DNA of 64,000 bases from the NCBI RefSeq assembly GCF_018320785.1, contig NC_054886.1, positions 31,913,732 through 31,977,731 on the forward strand. Reading direction: 5' to 3'. The translations under genes and the position numbers were made by a program. The notes under the pieces are model-generated. The model ran no database searches and was not told the origin of the DNA. It saw nothing but the letters and a program-made list of their open reading frames with translations. Within the stretch, counting starts at the first letter, position 1, and every line of letters starts with the position of its first letter. This DNA comes from Cheilinus undulatus (lineage: Eukaryota > Chordata > Actinopteri > Labriformes > Labridae). Positions 35,201 through 45,440 of the stretch are shown here, one piece after another.

Positions 35201-38200
35201 TTTTGGTGTAGTCTGATTTTTTTGGAAGTCATCATTGTTAAATACACTCCCTGTGTATTCATCTACCTGTAAAAGATGACATGAAGATCATAGTGTTTTT
35301 TAACAGCTTTATATCCTTCCCTGTTTTAGTCTCATAACCTATTTGAAAAGCAGCAGAGTTGGTTTATGTGCAAAAAGTGAAGTCAGCTGAAGGGTAAAAG
35401 CTGACATTGAAGCACACTGATAGCCACATTGGAAATGCTTAGTCCACACGTACGATTTTCCTCTTCTGTTTTCACGAACACCACTTTCTTTAAAGCATCT
35501 ATTTCTGTCACTTTTTGCCCCAAGGACCTACCGTCTAAAACGTCACGTGTCCATGATTGTATTGAGACGCTTCTGTCACCGCAGTACCACAAAATTAACA
35601 ATACCATTGTATCTCTCGTACTGAGATCCTGAAACACACTCACTTTAAAACACGGGTTTCAAACTCAAGGCCCGGGGGCCAAATGCAGCCCACGATGCAG
35701 TTTTAACCGGCCCGCAAGATCATTTCATATTTCAATAAGAACTGGCTCACTGGAATGAGGTCTGCAGATTTCTTCCAGTATAGAAATGTAAATTTAACCT
35801 TGAAGATTTAAAAAAAAATCCTTGTTAAGTCATAAAAACCTGAAAAAGTAGAGAGTAGAAATAATTAGATAAAAAGTAAGGAATGAGGAGAAAGAAATTA
35901 ATTTCTTTTTTCATTTCATATTTTTTCATTTTGCATCACAAGATTATGACTTAAACTTAGGATTTTTACTTTTTATTTCATATTTTGACCTTTTAAATTC
36001 ATAATTTTGATCTTTTCTCTTATATTGTGACCTTTTAAGTTCACAATTTTTCATTTTAAATCATACTCTGATTTTTTAAACCCCTAACTCTGACTTTTAA
36101 TCCCATATTTTCACTTTTAAACTCCTGATCTAGAATTTTTTCTCATATTTTGACTTTTTAGGATTAAAATTTTGAAATTTATCTTCTATTTTGACCTTTC
36201 AAACTCTTGATTTTCTATTTTATCTCATATATTGACCTTTAAAGTCATGATTTTAACTCTATCTCATATATTTGCCTTTTACAACCTTATTTTTACTTCT
36301 AATTTTGTATTTTGAACTTTAGGATTTACAAAGTTGACTTTTTATCTCAGATTTTGAGCCTTTAAGTCATTTATTTATTTTGCATTTGTTTGACATGGAC
36401 ACACGGTAACTGATACTGTGATATTTAATCGTTTTGACTTTTTTTTTTTCAATCTTAAAATCATTTATCATCACTGTTCCCTATAATTTATTACCTGTGA
36501 AAGCACAGTTTAACAGATTTAAATTGAGGCATCAAATTTGGCCAAAGTGGGCTACAGGTGTACGGAAAAGTTTGTGTGCTCCTACGTGTGTGATCGGGTG
36601 CGAATCTGCGTCTGTGTTCACAGTCAGACATGCCATAAGTGGAGTGGAATGTTACTTCTGAGTTCTGCAGTCTGGGACTAATAAAGGGGGACATTTGGAC
36701 AATTTCAACTTTGCCCTCACTTCATAGCAAGTGGATGGACATGCATGAGGATGCACAGGTCCTTTCGATCAAAACGTAAGAATATATCATATCTCAAATA
36801 TGCAGTAAATTTATATATGCGCATAGTTGGCATATTTGTGGTCACATTTTGGTTAGAGGTGGAAATGCGTGTGTTCTTGATTCATATCCTACATATATCC
36901 TCTGATTCTTTATGCCTGTACATAAAATAAACCTAACATGAACAAATGCATTCGCTCACATATGATTTGGTAGAGGAGGAGGCTCGAGAGAAGGATGGTA
37001 AAACTGGCGTGTTTTTCACTCTGATAGGCTCATCTGTTTAGCTTGGACGCTATCTCACTGAATCCAAGTCCAACTTTTTCTTTTTTTTTTTTTTTTTTTT
37101 TTTGTTAGTGGTCAGGGTTGAAGTTGTTGAAGAGATCTGAAGCAATAAAAGTAAAAAAAAAAAAAAAGAAAAAAAAAATAACTGAAAAATGATTATTTTA
37201 CTAACAGTTTTCTGCATGTCTGTTTCCTGGACAAACAAGGACAGATGGAGCAAAAATATGGAATTTGGCACTACAAAAAAAATGTCAATGCATCAAAATC
37301 GATTTTTCTACTCATCATTGACATGGCCCAGGCTGTATTTTTAAAAAGGGGTTTTTTTCCTACATCATTTTATATGGGAAATATGTTGTTTTTGTGTTTT
37401 TTAACCATAAAAAATACCAGTGACATGGTGTACAATAACTGGCATAAAAAGGGTGTAACTTTTTTTTTTTCTTCTTCTTTTTTAAAGTGGTCAGGGTTGA
37501 AGTTGTTGAAGAGATTTGAAGTTGTGAAATTAAAAAATATGTTGAAAAATGATTTTTTTATTAACACCTTTCTGCATGTCCATTTTCCGGACAAACAAGG
37601 ACAGATGGAGCTAAAAACTACAAGGGAGCGAGGGCTAAACTAAAAGGATAGAAACGACTAAAATGTGACTAAAACTGAAATGTATTTCATTTAAAGACTA
37701 AAACTGAGACTAAAATTAAAAATCGCTGCCAAAATTAACGCTGGTGCAAAAGATGCAGCTTTGTGAGTGTCCCCAATTTGCAACCTCTGTTGTTGATCTT
37801 CTGTCTCTGGCAGGAAAGGTAACAACTGGGGGCTCGTCCGGGATCAGTGTTATATACCTGTTTTTACAGGGTTTTGTGTTAATCGCTTTTGAAATATTGG
37901 AAATTTGTTTACTGCACAAAGCAAGGGGTTCAGTCTGAAATCATTTATTGAAAATCTAACTTAGGAGGAATTGAATTGCATAATGGTCAGATCTATTGCA
38001 TATGGAGTTGTCGTATAGCATTACAGTGGAAAAGGGAGCATTTTGGCTGAAAGAGATGCAACTTTGTTTTCGACCTCTGCTGTAAGTTTTGTGTGTCTTG
38101 GGGGAAATACAACAACTGGGGGCTCATCAGGGATCAGTGATAGAGATCTGTTTTACAGGTTTTTGCTTTTGGAATATTGGAAATTTGTTTACTGCACAAA

Positions 38201-41200
38201 GCATGGGATTCAGTCTGAAATTATTTTTTTGAAAATCCCACTTAGGGAGCATTTACATGCGTGTAAAAGTGAGATCAATTGCAAATGGCATTGTAGTATT
38301 GCTTTACAGTGACAATAGGGAGCAGATAAGGTGTCAAAGATGCAGCTTTGTTAGTCTCCCAAGTTTTAGACCTCTATTATTAAGTGTTGTGTATCTTGGG
38401 GGAAATGTAACACCTGGGGGCTCATCAGGGATCAGTGTATTAGACCTGTTCTTACAGGTACTGTGTTTGTCACTTTTGGAAATCATTTAATCAAATTCCC
38501 ACTTAAGAGACCCATTGCATGCACATTTAAGTCAGATCTATTGCAAATTGCATGGCATCATTGCATTACAGTGAAAACAGGGAGCAGATTAAATGTAAAC
38601 AATGTAGCTTTTGTTAGTTCTCCCAATTTGTGACCTCTTTAATTCAGTTTTGTGTATCTTGGAGGAAATGTAACAACTGTAATGTAACGACGTGTTTTTA
38701 CAGGTATTGTGTTTGAAGCTTTTGGAATACTGGAAATGTATTCACTGCACAATTAATAGGGTTCAGTCTAGAGTCATTTATTGAATATCCCACTTGTGAG
38801 GCTCTCAGTTTGTGCATAAAAGTCAGTCATTGCAAATTACATGGCTGCACTGACAACAAGGAGCAGAAAAGATACCAAAGATTCAGCTTTGTTAGTTTCC
38901 CTTGTTTCTGACCTCTGCTATTAAGTTATTGTTTCTGGGGGTAAAAGTGTCAGAGTTCGTACCTGTGTTGTATCTGTCCCATTTCCTGATGAGTTACTAT
39001 GGAGAAAAGGCGAGGGTGACACGGTTTGCTTAGCTTCATCTGCAGCATCAGAATCAGGTGTCATCGAGGTGAAGGTCTCTAAGTCAGCCAGAGAGAAACA
39101 AGACTTTTTTTATTAACTCTGCGACCACCACTCTGCATGAAACTCAAATAGGCCAAAGGCAGGATGTGGGCACTGTCCCCATGGTTACGCACTACAATGG
39201 GGCTGATGCAGGTTGTCATAAGATGAAGCACTTATTCAGCAGAGCACGAATGAAAAAGCACATGTCAAAAGCTTTGTACGACACACCAATGAGGAAATTA
39301 AACGTTTCATGACTAAGAGAAAAATAAACACCTTAAAATGACTCTTGATACTATAAAAGTCTAAGAAAACAGCTGAAATAGATGAAGAAGAGAAGGAGAG
39401 CAGCAGTCTTAGACTGATTTATAAAGAGCATTGTCAAGTAGCACCATTTAGAAACCTTTTACTCTTCTAGCTCTGATCTGTATGAAACGCTACATTAAAG
39501 AGACTAAAACTTGTTGGAGATGCCAATTTAAAGATACAAAACGGGTATAACTCATGTGCTATATTATATTACAATGCAAAACAGTTCAGGCCGATCAAGG
39601 ATGGAGCAGCTTTCAATGGTTAGAAACATGAATAACTGGTAAAGGTCACGACAAGCAGAAACAAGGTACAGCATAAAAACACCAGACAAGACTGCATATG
39701 GCAGCAAAGCAAGAGACTTGAGGAGCAAATTTTCTGTTCTGGGGACACAGAATACACTGTTATGTGTTTATGATGAAAGTGAATGACAACGTACCTTGTT
39801 TTCCGTTATCTGGAGGTTCAGTAGGGACATCTTTTCCTCTGGAAAGAGTAGAAACTGCTAGAACTGAGACAGACATGGCAGAGGTTATCGCTGGTTTGTG
39901 ATAAAAGACATATCTGACAACGCCGCATCAGTTATAGATGATGAAAACTAAACAAAAGTAGATTGTAGATAATATGATTATCAAAATCATTAGTATGTGG
40001 CCAAGGCTGCCCATAATGGGGGGACAAAGGAGAGAGCTTTCTGGGGTCCTGCCAAATGTGGGCCCATGGAGGTCAGGAAAATCCTGGCCTATGATAAAGC
40101 TAAGCTGTGAGAACCATGTTTTATTTTTTTTAACCAGAACAGTTTTATTAGAGTGACCAAAAATCATTTTGTTTCTTAAAACTGTAGTACAATACAACCT
40201 TTTTCAATATTTTAAACAGAATTACCTTTTTAAGGTAATGATAATATGTACGGGCACATTAAACCATTTAGAAACTAATGTCAGATGTCAGGATCCTAGA
40301 AAACAAAGTAAAATGATTAAATTATCTGTGAAATGGTGCAAATATGGGCAACAATTTGCACAATGGGTTAAAAGTGGTGGAAAAAGGGGAAAAAAATGGT
40401 TTAAAGTGGTTTAGAGTGGTTTAAATGGGTTAAAAATATGACTAAAATGGTGAAAAGCGGTTCAAAGTATAAAGTGGTGAAAATGAGCTACGCATATTGG
40501 ACAGTGGAAACAATGTGCTAAAAGTGTTAGAAAGTGGCTAATTTGGTTAGAAGTGGCAGAAAATGTCATAATTGGGTTAAAAGTGGCAATATAGTGAGAT
40601 TAAGGGTTTAAAGGGGCAAAAAAAGGTGGAAAAAATGTGCTAAACCTGTATTAAAGGTCTATAATTAACAGATGCTATGGTGGAGATGAGATGTTGGTAG
40701 CCTAACTACAGTCTGGATCTTGTAGTGAACTCACCAACAGGGAAAACGTTTTGTTTTCAGTTGCTTTTCATTGTTTTTTATGCTAGTTTTTGCAGGTTAA
40801 ACAATTACATTTCAATGTTAGTTGTGGAAATGGGTTAAAAATGTTAACAAGGGGTGAAAGTTCAACGTATCAAAAAAAGGTGAAGTGTTAGGAAGAGGCA
40901 AATTAGGCTAAAAATGGAAGAAAATTATGTAAGTAGGTTTAAAGGGGCAAAAAATGGCACAATGTTCTTAACCTGTCAAAAGTGTGGCAGAAATGGGTGA
41001 ATATTGGAAATAATGGGCATAATTTGATTTTAAAAAGTGGTGAAATGGTGAGAAAAGTATCAGAAAATAGCAAGTAAAAATGGTGAAATTGAGCTACAGT
41101 GTTAGTGGAAAAAATGGGCTAAAAGTGTTAGAAGAAAGAAAACGGTTTCAAGTGGTTTCAAGTTGTGGAAAAGGGTAAAAATATGACAAAAATTGGTGAA

Positions 41201-44196
41201 AAGATGTTCAAAGTATCAAAGAAGTGGTAAAAATGAGCTACAAGTACAATATTGTGGAAGAAATGGGCTAAAGATGTTAGAAAGTGGCAGAAAATGTTGA
41301 AAATTGATTTAAAGTGGAAGAAAACATTAGAAAAAATAATTAAAAGAGGCAAAATGCCAAAATGTGCTTAATCTGCCATAAGGGAGGTGAAAATGGGTTT
41401 GAAGTAGAAATAAGGGGCAAAAATTGATTAAAAGGGGCAAAAAAAAGGTCAGAAAAGTATCAAAAAAGTGGTAAAAGAGTGCTTCAGATTAGCTTAGAAA
41501 GTGTTAGAAAGTGGCAAATTGGGTTAAAATGGCAGAAAATGTTAAAAATTGATTTAAAGTGGCAAAAACATTAGAAAACATGGTTAAAAGAGGCAAAAAT
41601 GACCAAAATGTGCTTAACCTGTCATAAGGTAGGCAAAACTGGGTTAGAAGTGGAAATAAGCGGCATAGATTATTTAAAAGTGGCAGAAAATGGTCAGAAA
41701 AGTATCTAAAAGTGGTAAAAGACTGCTTCAAAATAGCTACAAGTATTAGAAAGTGTTAGAAAGTGGTAAATTTGGTTAAAATGGCAGAAAATGATGTGTA
41801 TGGGGTTAAATGGGCAAAAAATGCAAAAAAAAAAAAAACTGTCAAAAGAGTGGCAAAAATGGATGAAAAGTGGAAATAATGGGCAAAATTTGATTTAAAA
41901 AAAAGTGGCAAAAATTGCAAATTAGCAAATAAAAATGGTAATATTGAGCTTCAAGTGTTAGACAGTGGTAAAAATGGGTTAAAGGTGTTTAGTTAGTCCT
42001 AGTTATTTCAAGTTGTTGAAATGGATTAAAAATGTTCAAAAGAGGTGAAAATGAGCTACAATTGTTGGACAGTGGAAGAAAATGTTGTAAATGGGTTAAA
42101 TATAGAAATAAAGGGCAAAAAATGGAAAAAATATGCTAAACCTGTCAAAAGAATGGCAAGAAAGGCTCAAAGTGGAAGTATTTAGAAAAGTTTTTAAAAA
42201 AGGTGGGGGTGATGGGTCCCAGGTGGCAACAATTGGTACAAATGGGTTAAAAGTCGCAAAAGCTGTTAAAAGTGGAAAAAATGTTCTTAAAAATGGGTTA
42301 TAAGTCAAATAAATGGGTGAGGAATGAGATGAAAAGAGGTTAAAAACTGGAATGATTAAATAATTTCAACATCAGAACCAACAAGAGCTCTACACACTTT
42401 ACAGCTCCAGAATGAATGAACAGTCAGGGACCAGCCAGCTCTGCAAACAGCACAAAGAAGAAAGCCAGATAGAAAACCCTGTGATGGAGCCACAGAGAGA
42501 AACACACTTCAGAGACACTATTGATGTCGTATGAAATGTACCAGAACTCTCAAATTAAGGTTTTCACCATCGGACGCTGACGTTGTTAACAAATACTGAT
42601 GATTAAATAAATTAGAGTGTCATTCATATTTTTAGCATCTTACACGAAACAAATCAACCAACCCTCATTAACTCTAGTTATATGTGATGCCAAGACCCAA
42701 ATATATGCCATATAGCCTCAATAAGACCCATCAAATAACTGCAAAAACACAAATAAATGAGCAAAAATCAAACAACCCTAATAGCAGACTAACCAACTCG
42801 AGGGCCACGGACTAGTCGTCTATCAGAATAGTCAGATGTCACATCCCTACTGAATCTGATCTGCCTGCTGTTTTCTAACATATTTGATCTTTTATGTGAT
42901 GAAGAAGCTCCAATAGTAACAAACTGAAAGCAGCATAGCGCCACCTACTGTCTCAAAGTCAAGCTGCTACCAAAAATGTAACCGTCATTGCTTCTTATAA
43001 ACTAGAGAGAGGACAGTAATCCAATGAAGTCACCTCATGCAGCTTCAGCTGTAGTTTGACTTTCCTGTGAGTATGATCATGCTAAAACTCTGCCCGTCTA
43101 TGGAGCCCTTAAAATACCAAAACTCTGCCATGCTCAACACAAACTTTTTCTTGCTCACTGGAAACTATTTCCTGCTCATGAGAGAGTTTCTGGTGTGCAC
43201 AGAAACCAGAAACGTAGACCTGCTCATGAGAAACTCTGTCATCATCCTGCAGAATGTTCTACTCAGTGTTTGCTGACAGCTGAAGCTGTTTAGTGTAAAG
43301 GTCAGAAGTGTGAAGCTGTAACAAGTTTTCAAATGTGTGAAAAAAAAAGGCGACTGCTGGTGTCAAAATGTGAGCAGAGAAGAACGATGAGCTTAAGACC
43401 AGACGAATACATGGGGCGGAGATGGCCGAGCAGTTCGGTCAAAATTTCCCCGATTAATCGGCAAACAGCAATAGCAGCTAATCAATTAATAAAATAGTCG
43501 TTTATTGCGGCCCTGCAAATGGCTGATGCCCCTAAATCTAAAATATCAATGGATTTACTGATTAACTTTGATAACTCAGCATGTCTCACAAATAAGTTTT
43601 GCATAGATTACCTTTATTTAAAAGAACAGATAAAGTTTCCTGCAGGTAAATGACGCTACTTTACATCCTAACGTAAAAGTAGAGAGCTGTACCTCTGCTC
43701 TGTGCTAAAACTCACATGAGACTCACTTCTAAATTTCTAGGTTTGCTTTTAATCAAATTTCTTTTTTTAAACCTCTAATTTGGACTAGTCCAAGCACTTC
43801 CTGACTCCTCGATTAAACCCTTAAATCATTCAGTCACTCAGATGTAAGTATAAAAAGCTTTAACATTGAGCTAAATCGATGATAACTGCGGACATGATCA
43901 AATCAGAGATGTCTCACTCGTATCATTTAAATCTTTGTGATAAAGGCCTACAGTGTTTCTGCAGCGTGACTCAACTGTTGTCTGAGCTTTGACGCCTTCT
44001 ATTTGAAGTTTGAGTTAGCGCGGGAGCCCTAGTCTGCTCACAAATGTTCTTCTTGGTTTTCTTACTCATCAGTAAATCAAGTCTCGATGTTTCTGGCATC
44101 ATTCTGGAAAAATACAGAAGAAAGTTTTAAGTCTGTTGGAAGTCAAATGAAGGTGAACTCACCGAGGAAGCAGAGATGACTCCAACGCCTTAGCAT
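29256..44196 (-). CDS. tmem154: TMEM154-like type I membrane glycoprotein
   Basis: Nine coding exons (minus strand order): 44196-44163, 39863-39795, 39078-38963, 35266-35062, 32429-32397, 32051-31972, 31859-31769, 31686-31582, 29452-29256. They total 930 nt, 309 aa, with GT-AG ends and matching phases throughout. A signal peptide is split over exons 1 and 2 (MLRRWSHLCFL joined to VLAVSTLSRG). The ectodomain (to about 152) is Thr/Ser/Pro- and Asp-rich with NSS, NGT, NQT, NDS and NTS sequons and no cysteine. The span is at 153-174 and the tail 175-309. After the span a SYSFDL...DEPMGTFEPVYLDDL segment resembles the conserved juxtamembrane part of TMEM154 (TYEL...ED.PS...IEMEELD); the Asn-rich C-terminus is unlike it. 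The neighbouring FHIP1 gene supports the name. TMEM154's molecular role is poorly known (human and sheep variants relate to lentivirus susceptibility in sheep). Structure is confident; the name is moderate. Confidence 0.7.
29935..31430 (+). repeat. TTTTAGTC-family repeat, copy 3 (split)
   Basis: The element runs 29935-30397 and resumes at 31344, interrupted by a Harbinger-like insertion. It shares 'ttttggcagctatttttag' and 'cctgggtccctgcttt' with the other copies. It lies in the last intron of the tmem154-like gene. Confidence 0.6.
30395..31346. mobile_element. Harbinger-like MITE with TTA target duplication
   Basis: TTA (30395-30397) and TTA (31344-31346) flank inverted ends GGGGGCTTTCACACC and GGTGTGAAAAAACCC. 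Inside both ends are 'ggtccgg' / 'ccttggtcca' motifs. A 3-bp TTA/TAA duplication is typical of PIF/Harbinger elements. It splits a TTTTAGTC repeat cleanly, so the insertion point is precise. No transposase frame. Confidence 0.7.
33439..33503. mobile_element. Short GGCCCCGTCCACACGG MITE relic
   Basis: 'ggccccgtccacacgg' at the left and 'catgtggacagggcc' at the right are inverted ends only about 65 bp apart. It abuts the larger MITE at 33504. Confidence 0.5.
33504..34190. mobile_element. MITE with CTGAATCCCAATTCTCC inverted ends
   Basis: CTGAATCCCAATTCTCCCC at the left and GGGGAGAATTGGGATTCAG at the right are perfect inverted repeats. The similarity continues inward through 'ttaaccctca' / 'tgagggttaa'. 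It is nested inside the Tc1/mariner-type remnant and carries no transposase. Confidence 0.85.
34801..34970 (+). repeat. About 58-bp GT-rich minisatellite, 3 copies
   Basis: Three tandem units of the form 'tgtggc.gttacagt(g)tgtttcag(c)c.ttctgtgtgtaaatatgttagtgtg' lie about 90 bp downstream (in gene direction) of the donor of tmem154-like exon 4. Confidence 0.65.
35655..35730 (+). mobile_element. hAT-like element end fragment
   Basis: 'gggtttcaaactcaaggcccgggggccaaatgcagcccacgatg' is the terminus of a non-autonomous hAT-type element abundant in fish. The other end was not found. It is followed by a reverse-orientation degenerate array (35800-36420). Confidence 0.45.
35800..36420 (-). repeat. 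Degenerate TTTTGACTTTTTATCTCATA array
   Basis: Reverse-orientation relative of the 5880-7330 array: repeated 'attttgac', 'ttttatctcat' and 'ttaaactc' words without fixed period, in the tmem154-like intron between exons 3 and 4. Confidence 0.6.
37070..37640 (+). repeat. Diverged 360-bp tandem pair
   Basis: 'gtggtcagggttgaagttgttgaagagatctgaagc' near 37110 recurs as 'gtggtcagggttgaagttgttgaagagatttgaag' near 37490. Both copies are followed by 'tttctgcatgtc..ttt(c)c.ggacaaacaaggacagatggagc'. Spacing is about 375 bp. T and A homopolymer runs (37080-37103, 37154-37180) lie in the first copy. Confidence 0.6.
37640..37745 (-). repeat. TTTTAGTC-family repeat, copy 4
   Basis: 'gactaaaatgtgactaaaactgaaa' through 'gctgccaaaattaacgctgg', the same 3' piece as copy 1. 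It directly abuts the tandem array beginning at about 37745. Confidence 0.6.
37745..38950 (+). repeat. 4- to 5-copy tandem repeat carrying tRNA-Pro primer-site motif
   Basis: Units of about 260-300 bp begin 'gatgcagctttgt' (about 37752, 38055, 38339, 38602, 38880) and carry 'cctct..t.ttaagt..tgtgt.tctgggggaaa.g', then 'aacaactgggggctc', then 'ttactgcacaaagc', 'cagtctgaaatcattt' and 'attgcaaatggcat'. In unit 1, TGGGGGCTCGTCCGGGAT (37827-37844) is an exact match to the 18-nt tRNA-Pro primer-binding site of gammaretrovirus-like elements. Units 2 (38117-38134) and 3 (38415-38432) differ at two positions, and unit 4 has lost it. The array stops about 15 bp from the donor of tmem154-like exon 3. 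It probably arose by tandem duplication of an LTR/leader segment of an endogenous retroelement; no gag-pol or env coding sequence is visible. Confidence 0.75.
40325..42350 (+). repeat. Degenerate GTGGCAAAAATGG array, block 3 (largest)
   Basis: About 2 kb of 'gaaagtggcaaa', 'gggttaaaa', 'agtgttagaaagtgg' and 'caaaatgtgcttaacctg' words. Longer segments repeat, such as 'gcaaaaatg.ccaaaatgtgcttaacctg.cataag' (about 41350, 41590), showing block duplications within the array. It lies in the first intron of the tmem154-like gene. Confidence 0.65.
42360..44150. other. tmem154-like intron 1, no gene seen
   Basis: No coding exon recognised. Contains a common teleost repeat fragment near 43425-43510 ('cccgattaatcggcaaacag'). 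Otherwise low-complexity-free AT-rich sequence. Confidence 0.35.
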
Positions 44197-44560
44197 GATG
44201 GCGGGTTTGCTTTTAACCTCTCTCTCTCTCTCTCTATGACTCGAAAAATAAGCTTTTAAAAATAGCGGTTGATCATCCACAAGGCTGCTTTTAGTTTCTT
44301 ATTTTGTTCCTTTTTTTTTACGACCCTCTTCCTCTACCTCGACTCTCACTTCTCTGAGACTTTCCTGCTGTAAGCTCTCTCTCTCTCTTTTTTCTCTGTG
44401 TCTCTCCACCTTTCCTCCCTCCTCTGTCTTTGCATTACTCTATAGCTCTTCGTCTGCCTCGCCGTCTCTTCTCCTTCCTGCTGCTCATATTTAACTCTCC
44501 ATTGTTTTGGTTTTGTCTCACTCTTCCTAATCCTTTTGGTATTTCATTTGCATCAAATCA
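44197..44560 (-). promoter_or_regulatory. Presumed 5' UTR/promoter of the tmem154-like gene
   Basis: Directly upstream of the ATG at 44194-44196 (context GCCATCATGC, good Kozak) the minus strand is purine-rich: a (GA)n tract at about 44219-44238, more at 44375-44390, and several GGAA cores (for example from 'cttcctgctg'). GA tracts and Ets-type GGAA clusters are common in TATA-less leukocyte promoters. Inference from composition only. Confidence 0.3.
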
Positions 44561-44894
44561 GAATCATCTCACGATGGCAAAAACACAAATCCTGATAAAA
44601 TGAACTCAAAATGATTTTTGAGAAGTCTGTAGGATTCATGTCTTAAAAGTGTGCTTCCACCTTAGTTCAGTGTTTTATTGTTAGCACTGTTAAGAGGTAC
44701 AGCAGAGTGTCATCTGCATAACACTTAAAGTTAATCGTTTTTTTAGACATTATTATGCACAGATGAGGTAAACAACAGTGGTCTTAGCACTGAGCCTCTG
44801 TTTATGCCAACAACACTTTTTTATTTATATTGCATGAAATCACAACAGTTCTAGGCTGATGTTGGCACTAAGCAACAAATCCTGATTGAAGATA

Positions 44895-45110
44895 CAGTAA
44901 CGCCTGTATTTTTAGACAGTGGCTGGTGTGGGGCGCACCATATGTGCACGGTCATCCCGGGCTTGAATCTGGCCTGTAGCACTTTCCCACGTCTCTCCCT
45001 GGCTCCCCGTTTCTGATTCTGTCCACTGCTGTCCTCTGTCAATAAAGGCATTAAAAACCCCAAAATAAATCTTTAAAAAAAGTAAAGAAAAAGGAAATAG
45101 CTCAGGAATA
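44895..45110 (+). mobile_element. tRNA-derived SINE, copy 3
   Basis: Plus-strand copy with 'ggcgcaccatatgtgcacgg', a B-box-like GGCTTGAATCT and the body 'cacgtctctccctggctccccgtttctgattctgtcca'. The 'caataaaggcattaaaaa' end and A-rich tail run to about 45100. It shares its layout with copies 1 and 2. Target duplication was not resolved. Confidence 0.7.
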
Positions 45111-45174
45111 AAAAATATCCATATAGTATGGTATAACAGGGTATCATCTGCATATTAATGCAGCTTTACAGGAT

Positions 45175-45440
45175 TTGCTTCTTCTTTTAACTTCAGTCAG
45201 CTTTGATATAACCTCTGAGAACAGACAGCTATGACCTTCTGTGGCTTACCCTCCTTGTGGAGGGTGCCAATGATTGTCTTCTGGACATTTGTAAAGTCAG
45301 CAGTCTTCCCCATGATAGTGGTTGTGTGTTCGGAACCAGGGTGAGAGAATGGCGTCTCAGGAAACCTCTGCCAACTGGACTTTCCCACAATACTCTAACA
45401 TTTTGAGATAGTGGATTTTTGATTTTCGTGAGTCTAGAAA
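45175..45440 (-). repeat. Interspersed repeat fragment
   Basis: 'gtggcttaccctccttgtggagggtg.caatgattgtcttctggaca' through 'ttttgagatagtggatttttg' is a stretch I recognise as part of a common teleost interspersed repeat. It lies between the two small membrane-protein genes. Class uncertain. Confidence 0.4.

Noticed and set aside
37745-38950. Tandem array as a CRISPR array
   Set aside because: Units are 260-300 bp, fully repeated without unique spacers, and the genome is eukaryotic.
37745-38950. Complete endogenous retrovirus at the primer-site motifs
   Set aside because: No gag, pol or env frame, no LTR pair and no polypurine tract are visible; only the primer-site-bearing unit repeats.
44050-44110. 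Second coding exon for the tmem154-like gene just after exon 1
   Set aside because: A fair acceptor exists (tttttccag at about 44100) but joining in phase 1 gives an immediate TGA; the exon at 39795-39863 completes the signal peptide instead.
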